Made by a program: the position numbers and the translations under genes. This document shows positions 1 through 5,434 of a DNA stretch of 5,635 nt, in pieces. How positions within the stretch are numbered: position 1 is the first letter of the stretch; the number at the start of each line of letters is the position of its first letter. The stretch spans positions 12,716 to 18,350 of the forward strand of contig NVSP01000025.1 in the NCBI GenBank assembly GCA_002732755.1. Direction: 5' to 3'. Under the pieces are notes generated by a model that saw only the letters and a program-made list of their open reading frames with translations, made no database searches and was not told where the DNA came from. Origin of the DNA: Phycisphaera sp. GTDB lineage: Bacteria > Planctomycetota > Phycisphaerae > Phycisphaerales > UBA1924.

Positions 1-45
1 TGAAACAGCGTTAGCCGCTGGTCAGTCTGGCATACAGGCGCGTCC

Positions 46-405
46 TTAGCTAAAACTACCCGCGGCTTCTGCTGCGGTCTCGTGGATCTCAAAGAGCTTG
101 TTGAGCTTGGTAATCGCAAAAACCTCGTAAATCTGAGGAGAAATATCCGCAAGCCGGAGCTGGCCCGAGTGCTCCCGGATCTTGCTGTTGACCGAGATCA
201 ACTGCCCAAGCGCAGCCGACGAGAGATGGTCAACATTGGCGAAGCTAATAATCAGCTTTGGCTTGTCCGTTGATTCGATGATCTGCGCCAGATCTTCACC
301 GATAGCCTTGATGTTGGCCTCGTCGAGGATGTTGCGATCAATGAAGTCAACGCGTGTAACGCCGTCTTCGACTGTGACCCGAAGGCGTGAGTCTTCACTC
401 GCCAT
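46..405 (-). CDS. STAS-domain anti-sigma factor antagonist (SpoIIAA/RsbV-like)
   Basis: A 119-residue single-domain protein, the usual length for stand-alone STAS proteins of the SpoIIAA/RsbV family. In that family an unphosphorylated antagonist binds an anti-sigma kinase and frees a sigma factor; phosphorylation of one serine reverses this. Visible STAS landmarks are an N-terminal beta strand (VTRVDFID, residues 16-23), a helix (residues 29-45), the strand KLIISFANV (50-58) and the phosphosite loop DHLSSAALG (59-67), followed by helix QLISVNSKIRE and the C-terminal segment IYEVFAITKLNKLFEI (92-107). S63 aligns with the phospho-serine of SpoIIAA; the preceding aspartate is replaced by S62 and the following Ser-Gly by Ala-Ala. 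The ATG start is supported by AAGGAG eight bases upstream. A strong terminator separates it from the secretin gene, so it probably has its own promoter. No kinase or sigma factor gene is visible; its partner is unknown. Role in partner switching is inferred from family. Confidence 0.9.
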   Translation of the reverse strand: MASEDSRLRVTVEDGVTRVDFIDRNILDEANIKAIGEDLAQIIESTDKPKLIISFANVDHLSSAALGQLISVNSKIREHSGQLRLADISPQIYEVFAITKLNKLFEIHETAAEAAGSFS

Positions 406-413
406 CGCGGCTT

Positions 414-419
414 CTCCTT
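414..419 (-). promoter_or_regulatory. Ribosome binding site of the STAS gene
   Basis: On the minus strand AAGGAG lies eight bases before the ATG at 405-403. It is a strong Shine-Dalgarno match and fixes the start of the STAS protein. Confidence 0.8.
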
Positions 420-506
420 CTCCGGTTCAACATGGCCCGGCCTCTGTCCGGATCCCGCCCCGGCTTGCGTGAGCATAGTCCCAATGCACCCGCCGGCACA
501 GGACAT

Positions 507-543
507 AAAAAAACGGTTCGCCAGCCCCAAAGCCGGCGAACCG
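507..543 (-). terminator. Rho-independent terminator of the secretin gene
   Basis: Read on the minus strand, CGGTTCGCC (543-535) pairs perfectly with GGCGAACCG (522-514). A G-U wobble and two further G-C pairs extend the stem to 12 pairs around a six-base loop, and seven T residues (513-507) follow directly. The hairpin begins 18 bases after the secretin TGA. This is a full canonical intrinsic terminator, so the secretin message should mostly end here and not read into the STAS gene. The perfect stem can also form on the plus strand, but without a T-run. Confidence 0.93.
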
Positions 544-561
544 CAAGAAATCAGAGTTCGA

Positions 562-3500
562 TCAGCCCCCCAAGCTGTTGATGAGCGTGTCGCTCAGCCC
601 CGGGAAGTTCTTCTCTTCCTGTTCCGATTGGATCAGGATCGTCGGCTTGACCAAGACCAGCAAGGTCTGCTCTTCCTTTGATTCGATCCGGTTGGTGAAG
701 AAGCGGTTGAGGATCGGGATCTTCGACACGACGGGCACGCCCGTCTCGATCTCGAACTCGGTAACCAATCGCTGCCCGCCAAGAAGCACCGTGCCCTGAT
801 CGGGGACGGTCACCGTGGTCTGGATCCGCGTCACGGTCGTCGTCGGCAACTGGATGAATTGCTGGACCTCCCCGGAGTCGACGAGCTGACCACCGGCGAT
901 CGCGGTGACGGCCTGCTCGGCGAAGCCGTTGATCCGGCTCACACCCGTTTGCAGGTTCATCGTGACATATCGGCGGTCAGAGCTGACCGTGCCCTCGACC
1001 TCCATCGTCACGCCTTCGCTGACCACGCTGATCGTTGGCGTGAAACCAACAGCAGAAGTGGCAACAACCGGCGTGAGTTGGCTGACGAACGCGGTCTGGG
1101 TCGCCACGATGATGTTGGCGATTTGGCCGTTGGTGAACGTCAGGCGTGGGGCGGTCAGTTGGACCGAACGCCGGTCCGCCTGCGTCGCCTTGACGAGGAA
1201 ATCCACTTGGATGTCATCAAGGAACTGACCCGCGATGCCCAAGGCCGGTGCGGAACTGAGGATGCTGCTGGCAAACGCGCCCGCGTTGGCACCGAGTGTT
1301 TCGGTCAACCCAAGCGAGTTCTGGGCAGCACCGATCGGCGAAAACCCATCGGTTGGGATAATGCCTTGGTCGATTTGGCCAGCGACACCACCGGGTGTAA
1401 AGCCAGCACCGCTGATCGTGCGTTGACGGCCAACGCTCGAGTCTGCCGAGGTGCTGTTCGGGTTGAACTCGAAGAAGTCGCTCACGGTAACAGTCGGATC
1501 GGTCGCGCGTGCGAACTGGACCTGGTCGTTGTCGTTGCCGAAGTAGATGTCAAGGTCAAACCCGATCTCCTCGAAGAAGTCCTGGTTGACAAGGAGGAAG
1601 CGGGTCTCGACATTGATCTGCATGGCGCGCTGCGAGCGGATCTGCTTGAGCAGGCCTGTGATCAAGCGGTGGTTCTTGGGGGTGTTGCGGATAATCAGCG
1701 AGCCGTTGAACTCCTGGATCGAGCCTGTGTCGCCGCCGTTCTCGACCCAGTTGATGGCATCGACATTGGTTCGGATGATGTCGGTGATCTGGTCGATGCT
1801 GTCTTGGCGGTCACGGTCTTCGTTGTTGTTCTGTTGCTGGGCGTTGTTGAACGGGCTTTGACCGCCGCCGCCGCCTTGGTTGGACCGCAGCACGCTCTGG
1901 AGGTCAATGTTTGGCGCATCCTCGTAGTCGGGCACTATGATTAGGAGATCGCGGATGTCGTAGATCACGAGTGCCGTGTTCCGGCGGAGCGCTTCGTCCG
2001 AGGCGATCTGGATGATGCCGTCACGGACCGCCCAGCCCGCCGGTGAGAGCGGGTCAGAGATCTTGTCAACGATCCGGTCGAGCACGGTGTCAAACGGCAC
2101 ATTCCGCAGGTTGAGCGTCACCGGCGTCTGCTCATCGATCGAGATCAACTCGAGGCTGGCCCAGTCAACATCGAAATTTTCGCTACTGACCGCTTCGAGG
2201 AAGTTGACAACATCGCCAAGCGAGTTGTCGAACTTAAAGTCCTGGCGCTGTGTTTCAAGCGAGGCGAGCACCCTGCGGTTCTCGGGGGTTTCCGAGGCCG
2301 AGATAGGCTCGCCCCGGTTGAGGCTGATGCGAGGCCAGTCATCCGGGTAGGTCACAATGTCCGAGATCGGCAGCGACGCCTTGGCGTTGTCGTTGACGAG
2401 GCGGGCGAACAGGAAGTTCCGCTCTTTGCGGGTTGCGCGGTAGCCTTGGCTGATGACGACATCGCGGATGATGTCCTTCATCAGGAGAGCCGCGGGGTTG
2501 TTGGGATCGAGGAAGAGCGTCTGGTCGAGGACCTGCAGGCACTCCTCGTACTTCTGCTCGGTCATGAGCGCCCGCACGCGGTCGAGCTGTTCGTTGATCT
2601 TGTCAGCACGCTGGGTCTGCGCCTTGAACTGGTCACGCTGGGCGGAGGCGCGGATCTGTTCTTCCCGGGCACGCGATTCATTAATCTGAATCTCAATGGC
2701 ATCGGATTCGATCTGCGAGAGCTGGGTGTCGATGTCTGCAAGGCGTTTCTCGTACTCGGATTCATCGAGCAGGGCTCGGCCACCGTTGAGGACAAGCCTC
2801 GCCGACGACACGCGTTCGCGGGCACCCGAGATGTCGGCAGAGCGCAGACGCTGCTCCGACTGGTTCATCAGGTTGTCAAACTCGCGGCGAAGCTCGGTGC
2901 GTGCTGCCTCGTTGCTCTCAAGCGTGTCGTCGATAAGCCCGCCGGGCTGGCCGCCCGGGTGGTTCATCGAAACCTGAGCATCAACTTGGTTGCGCTCCAT
3001 CTGCTGGATCTGGTCAGCGGTGAAGTACATCCGGCTGGTTGCGAGCAACTCGTTGTAGAGCGCGATGGCAGACGGGAACCGTGACTCCGCCATCGCCTGG
3101 TTTGCCTGAGCAAGCTTCGCCTGCGCATCGGCGCGGAGGGTGCGTTCGATGATGTCATCGGGCAGCGGCTGGTCGTCGCCAGCGCCTGCATCGTCGCCGG
3201 CTCCATCGTCCTCTGGTTGAACATCATCGATCAGGTCGATCGGGGCATCCAGCGGCGGGACATCATCGTCCCGGCGGATCACGCCCGGCTGATCGTCATC
3301 GACAAAGCTCGCGTTGGCGAACAGGTCAAGCAGCAAGCCAGCTTCGCTTGACGAGTCGGCGACCTGCTCGCCTTCAGAGATTCGAGTCAAGACGCCCGGC
3401 TGGAAGAGACCCGCAGCCGCGACAAGTGTGAACGGGCGGCCCCGATCAAGCTCGAGGTTAAAGATCCCCGTGCGGATCGCGTCGGCTTCGCCCGTCAACT

Positions 3501-4080
3501 CAACACCCGCGCGGGTCAGAACCGCAAGCGTGCTCTTGGCGCGAGAGAATCGGCCCTCGACATAGTCGGTGTGGGCCTGAGCGATGAAATCGCCAGCCAA
3601 CGAGCGCACAGCATCGGTGACAGCTTCGCCCTCAGCGAGGATGCCCTTGGCGATCTCACGCTGCTGACGCGTCGCGTCGGTGCCCCGGTTCACCGGCTGG
3701 AGCTGACGCTTCATCAAAGCGATGTCGCCCTCGGCCAGCGCAAGCTCGGCTTTCTGCAGGCTCAGCTCGATCGGGTCGGCGCTTCGGATGCGCCGGTCGA
3801 GCTGGCCAAGCAGGTCGTCAAGCTCGTCCGCGTCGGCTGCGCTGAGCGCCTCCGACCTGATGTGTTGGCTCAGGAGTTTCTGGGCCTCAATGATTCGCCC
3901 TCGGTTGAGAAGCCCTCTGACTTGCTCAAAATCGGTCACAGCCGAGGAAGCGTGTGGGGCAGCCTCGGGTTCAACATACACCTCGGCTTGGGCCATGCCC
4001 ACGCAAAGCCCAGCCGTGGCGGCCAGAGCCGCTGCCGAGCGTCCAAACAAACGAGACGAACCGTACTTCCAGATGGTCAT
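562..4080 (-). CDS. Large secretin (type II/III secretion or type IV pilus outer-membrane pore family) with helical-repeat N-terminus
   Basis: This 1172-residue protein should form an oligomeric outer-membrane channel with a periplasmic vestibule. Domains in order: signal peptide (1-32, basic start, hydrophobic Ala-rich core, probable cleavage after AQA; the Cys at 26 lacks a lipobox); helical TPR-like region (about 50-211); Asp-rich linker (about 260-311); a second TPR-like pair (about 312-371); Arg/Glu/Gln-rich probable coiled coil (about 383-511); a TPR-like helix pair ending in LDPNNPAALL (507-541); an STN/N0-like domain with TPVTLNLRNVPFDTVLDRIV (652-671); a Gly/Asn/Gln linker (732-760); a short N-type domain (762-814); and the secretin core (817-1151). 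Core landmarks are INVETRFLLVNQDFFEEIGF (822-841), VQLTAPRLTFTNGQIANI (973-990), PDQGTVLLGGQRL (1093-1105) and the hallmark VPVVSKIPILNRFF (1115-1128). Typical GspD or PilQ proteins are about 650-750 residues. No GspE, GspF, pilin or pilotin gene is nearby, so which machine it serves is unknown. The start is the ATG with GGAG six bases upstream, not a TTG 57 bases further out. Confidence 0.93.
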   Translation of the reverse strand: MTIWKYGSSRLFGRSAAALAATAGLCVGMAQAEVYVEPEAAPHASSAVTDFEQVRGLLNRGRIIEAQKLLSQHIRSEALSAADADELDDLLGQLDRRIRSADPIELSLQKAELALAEGDIALMKRQLQPVNRGTDATRQQREIAKGILAEGEAVTDAVRSLAGDFIAQAHTDYVEGRFSRAKSTLAVLTRAGVELTGEADAIRTGIFNLELDRGRPFTLVAAAGLFQPGVLTRISEGEQVADSSSEAGLLLDLFANASFVDDDQPGVIRRDDDVPPLDAPIDLIDDVQPEDDGAGDDAGAGDDQPLPDDIIERTLRADAQAKLAQANQAMAESRFPSAIALYNELLATSRMYFTADQIQQMERNQVDAQVSMNHPGGQPGGLIDDTLESNEAARTELRREFDNLMNQSEQRLRSADISGARERVSSARLVLNGGRALLDESEYEKRLADIDTQLSQIESDAIEIQINESRAREEQIRASAQRDQFKAQTQRADKINEQLDRVRALMTEQKYEECLQVLDQTLFLDPNNPAALLMKDIIRDVVISQGYRATRKERNFLFARLVNDNAKASLPISDIVTYPDDWPRISLNRGEPISASETPENRRVLASLETQRQDFKFDNSLGDVVNFLEAVSSENFDVDWASLELISIDEQTPVTLNLRNVPFDTVLDRIVDKISDPLSPAGWAVRDGIIQIASDEALRRNTALVIYDIRDLLIIVPDYEDAPNIDLQSVLRSNQGGGGGQSPFNNAQQQNNNEDRDRQDSIDQITDIIRTNVDAINWVENGGDTGSIQEFNGSLIIRNTPKNHRLITGLLKQIRSQRAMQINVETRFLLVNQDFFEEIGFDLDIYFGNDNDQVQFARATDPTVTVSDFFEFNPNSTSADSSVGRQRTISGAGFTPGGVAGQIDQGIIPTDGFSPIGAAQNSLGLTETLGANAGAFASSILSSAPALGIAGQFLDDIQVDFLVKATQADRRSVQLTAPRLTFTNGQIANIIVATQTAFVSQLTPVVATSAVGFTPTISVVSEGVTMEVEGTVSSDRRYVTMNLQTGVSRINGFAEQAVTAIAGGQLVDSGEVQQFIQLPTTTVTRIQTTVTVPDQGTVLLGGQRLVTEFEIETGVPVVSKIPILNRFFTNRIESKEEQTLLVLVKPTILIQSEQEEKNFPGLSDTLINSLGG

Positions 4081-4086
4081 CGTGAT

Positions 4087-4090
4087 CTCC
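4087..4090 (-). promoter_or_regulatory. Ribosome binding site deciding the secretin start
   Basis: On the minus strand GGAG (4090-4087) is followed by ATCACG and then ATG (4080-4078). The six-base spacing is good and the resulting protein begins with a classic signal peptide. The alternative TTG at 4137 has no such site and would bury the signal peptide behind 19 residues. Confidence 0.8.
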
Positions 4091-4120
4091 AGATCGCTTA
4101 TGCCGAGTCCGCGCGGAATC

Positions 4121-4129
4121 GGTATACCA
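4121..4129 (-). promoter_or_regulatory. Candidate extended -10 promoter of the secretin gene
   Basis: The minus strand reads TGGTATACC: a TG, one base, then TATACC, which matches four of six positions of the TATAAT consensus in the extended -10 arrangement. It sits about 41 bases before the ATG, which would leave a leader of roughly 30-35 bases including the Shine-Dalgarno site. No good -35 hexamer lies 16-18 bases upstream. GGTATACC is also a perfect 8-base palindrome and could be a binding site or chance. The call is weak. Confidence 0.3.
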
Positions 4130-4264
4130 CTGCACAACTTTCACATGATGGAGCCCCGGGGGGGACGCGTTGTTGCTGGACCATGCACCGGCTACTCCCT
4201 TGTGCCGAGCCTGTCCTACGCGTCGTCGTGGCTGCCTTGGATCACCGCTTGTGACCCGTCGCCC

Positions 4265-4297
4265 CGGCGAGGTGTTGCCTCAGTGCGTGCCTCGCCG
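4265..4297. repeat. GC-rich inverted repeat (8-base perfect stem, 17-base loop)
   Basis: CGGCGAGG (4265-4272) and CCTCGCCG (4290-4297) are perfect inverted repeats separated by 17 bases. The hairpin starts about 45 bases after the stop codon of the unknown gene and lies about 185 bases before the secretin start. There is no T-run on either strand, so it is not a canonical intrinsic terminator. It could be a 3'-end stabilising structure, part of a Rho-dependent site, a protein-binding site, or chance in GC-rich DNA. Confidence 0.4.
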
Positions 4298-4341
4298 ATA
4301 CGGAAGATACACCGCCTAACCCGCCAACGCAAACCCGGGGG

Positions 4342-5346
4342 TCAGCCAGATTCATCTGTGAGCCATCTTTGGGCCCAGATTTTGGGCTGGCCAAGCTCGG
4401 ACTGGTCCTTTGTCAGTTCGCTCCCAAGCTCCTTGGTGAACTCCTTTGGCCCCAGCCGATCCGCCGCCACGACCTGGGGTTCCTCGAGCTCCTCGACTTC
4501 CATATCAGTCAGGATCGAATCCACAGCCAGATCCTCAGCTTCACGCAAACAGCCTGCGGTCACCAAAATCTCGGCGTACCGGCTCATACCAGACTTTCCG
4601 GGTGTCCGAACCAAGCAACGCCAAGGAGTTACGCCCAAGGGCTTCCCTCGGTCGTCATTGTTTTGTTCGGGATCGACATTGAGCAGCAGACGCCAATCAT
4701 CGCGCAATCGCTCCACAATCTCATCGACTCCGAGCAGGTCAGGCCGATCCTCAGAGACTCTCAGGATGCCTCGGTGCTCGTGGGCGACGGCGTCGGCGCC
4801 GGCTGGATCTTCCCGTTCTTTCAACTCGAAGGCCCGCAGAACGCTCTCGACTCTGTCCCGAATCAGTGGCTCGGCGCGGACCGTAACTATTTTGTGCTCA
4901 TCCACAAAAATATACAGAAACGGGCTGTCGCTCATGGCTCCAAACCCGATCAGGCCGTCTTCAAAGAAAAAATCCCGGAATCGGATCAGCCCATCGAGCA
5001 GGTGGTCCAGCCCGATCCGCTCATAGCTGATGTAGGGGTCGATCTCGCGGAACGCATCTCGACCCAGGACATCCAGAATCGGGAACAGCCTCTGGGGCAT
5101 CAGCGCCAAAAGGCTTTGGACCAGCCCGGGCAGGCGTTCCGCCGAGATCACGATGTCGTAGACATAGCGGTCAGGCCATTCTTCCCAGTCGCCCGAATCG
5201 TCGTCGCCGTCGGCGGACTCGAACTCGAGCGTGAAACCCTGCTTTGGCTCCATAGGCTCGATCGGATAGACCCCAAGCGGGAACACCATCTCATCGACAG
5301 CGACGCGTTCGATCGTCGGGTCTGCTTCGCATCGCTCTGGGGTCAC
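4342..5346 (-). CDS. Conserved-looking acidic protein of unknown function
   Basis: I do not recognise a named family, although its style resembles hypothetical proteins shared among planctomycetes. From the preferred GTG start it has 334 residues, no signal peptide and no clear membrane segment, so it is probably cytoplasmic. Visible parts: an acidic stretch GDDDSGDWEEW (about 47-57); a strand-helix unit YDIVISAERLPGLVQSLLAL (63-82); an aromatic/acidic centre with RDAFREIDPYISYE (96-109), RFRDFFFEDGLIGFGAM (122-138) and FVDEHKIVTVRA (147-158); GADAVAHEHR (183-192); DDWRLLLNVDPEQNNDDRG (216-234); TPWRCLVR (240-247); a helix YAEILVTAGCLREAEDLA (257-274); and an acidic tail (about 281-334). His189-Glu190-His191 and nearby acidic residues could suggest metal binding, but that is speculation. 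The start rests on AGGAGG five bases before the GTG; the in-frame extension toward 5604 overlaps a divergent gene. An internal ATG at 5289-5287 is a weaker alternative. Confidence 0.8.
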   Translation of the reverse strand: MTPERCEADPTIERVAVDEMVFPLGVYPIEPMEPKQGFTLEFESADGDDDSGDWEEWPDRYVYDIVISAERLPGLVQSLLALMPQRLFPILDVLGRDAFREIDPYISYERIGLDHLLDGLIRFRDFFFEDGLIGFGAMSDSPFLYIFVDEHKIVTVRAEPLIRDRVESVLRAFELKEREDPAGADAVAHEHRGILRVSEDRPDLLGVDEIVERLRDDWRLLLNVDPEQNNDDRGKPLGVTPWRCLVRTPGKSGMSRYAEILVTAGCLREAEDLAVDSILTDMEVEELEEPQVVAADRLGPKEFTKELGSELTKDQSELGQPKIWAQRWLTDESG

Positions 5347-5351
5347 CTGAT

Positions 5352-5357
5352 CCTCCT
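5352..5357 (-). promoter_or_regulatory. Perfect Shine-Dalgarno deciding the start of the unknown gene
   Basis: On the minus strand AGGAGG (5357-5352) is followed by ATCAG and GTG (5346-5344). This consensus site with a five-base spacer is the strongest translation signal in the area. It supports a 334-residue protein over a longer reading that starts at TTG 5604 and has no recognisable site upstream. Confidence 0.75.
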
Positions 5358-5393
5358 GATCGCCGGCCTTGGCGCTAAGGCGTAGGGTATCGT

Positions 5394-5414
5394 CCCCGAT
5401 CGGGCCAATCGGGG
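5394..5414. repeat. Inverted repeat in the divergent intergenic region, possible operator
   Basis: CCCCGAT (5394-5400) and ATCGGGG (5408-5414) form a 7-base inverted repeat with a 7-base spacer. The left arm is also part of the 10-base palindrome CCCGATCGGG (5395-5404). The element lies in the 88-base gap between two divergent start codons and just upstream of the plus-strand gene's ribosome binding site. It could be an operator or a leader hairpin affecting the plus-strand gene, or chance in GC-rich DNA. No convincing promoter boxes were identified in this gap. Confidence 0.35.
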
Positions 5415-5422
5415 CCAGCAGT

Positions 5423-5426
5423 GGAG
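5423..5426 (+). promoter_or_regulatory. Ribosome binding site of the divergent plus-strand gene
   Basis: GGAG at 5423-5426 lies eight bases before the GTG at 5435-5437, a standard spacing. It supports translation of the kinase-like frame from this GTG. Confidence 0.6.
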
Positions 5427-5434
5427 AAACGAGA

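Larger units (their letters stand above)
406..561. other. Intergenic region between secretin and STAS genes
   Basis: This 156-base gap lies after the secretin stop codon and before the STAS start. The secretin-proximal part is occupied by a Rho-independent terminator. The remaining roughly 100 bases must hold any promoter for the STAS gene. On the minus strand a TATGCT (4 of 6 matches to a -10 box) occurs near 470-475, but no convincing -35 element lies at the right distance, so I make no promoter call. No credible small gene was seen. Confidence 0.6.
4081..4341. other. Intergenic region upstream of the secretin gene
   Basis: This 261-base gap separates the gene of unknown function from the secretin, both on the minus strand. 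It contains the secretin ribosome binding site, a weak extended -10 promoter candidate, a GC-rich hairpin at 4265-4297 and a marginal 28-codon reading frame (4098-4184, minus). No T-run terminator follows the upstream gene, so read-through transcription into the secretin cannot be excluded. Confidence 0.6.

Noticed and set aside
1..20. Possible weak terminator after the STAS gene: CAGCG and CGCTG arms with a 5-base loop, then TTTCA on the minus strand
   Set aside because: The stem has only five pairs and only three T residues are visible before the window ends, so it cannot be judged.
859..1944. 361-codon plus-strand open frame opposite the secretin core
   Set aside because: It is the antisense of a well-supported secretin core. 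Its translation is full of Val, Asp, Arg and Leu in the pattern expected from antisense of GC-rich coding DNA and shows no recognisable domain.
2446..3084. 212-codon plus-strand open frame opposite the secretin coiled-coil region
   Set aside because: It is antisense to the helical region of the secretin, where Glu, Gln and Arg codons often leave the opposite strand open. No start signal or domain was seen.
4081..4137. 19-residue N-terminal extension of the secretin from TTG 4137
   Set aside because: It has no ribosome binding site and would place residues before a clear signal peptide; the ATG at 4080 with GGAG six bases upstream is better.
3722..5026. 434-codon plus-strand open frame crossing the secretin 5' end, the intergenic region and the unknown gene
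   Set aside because: It spans two minus-strand genes and their intergenic gap, and its Ser/Arg-rich translation is typical of a shadow frame.
4369..5385. 338-codon plus-strand open frame opposite the unknown gene
   Set aside because: The minus-strand frame has a perfect Shine-Dalgarno site and patterned conserved-looking motifs; the plus frame has neither.
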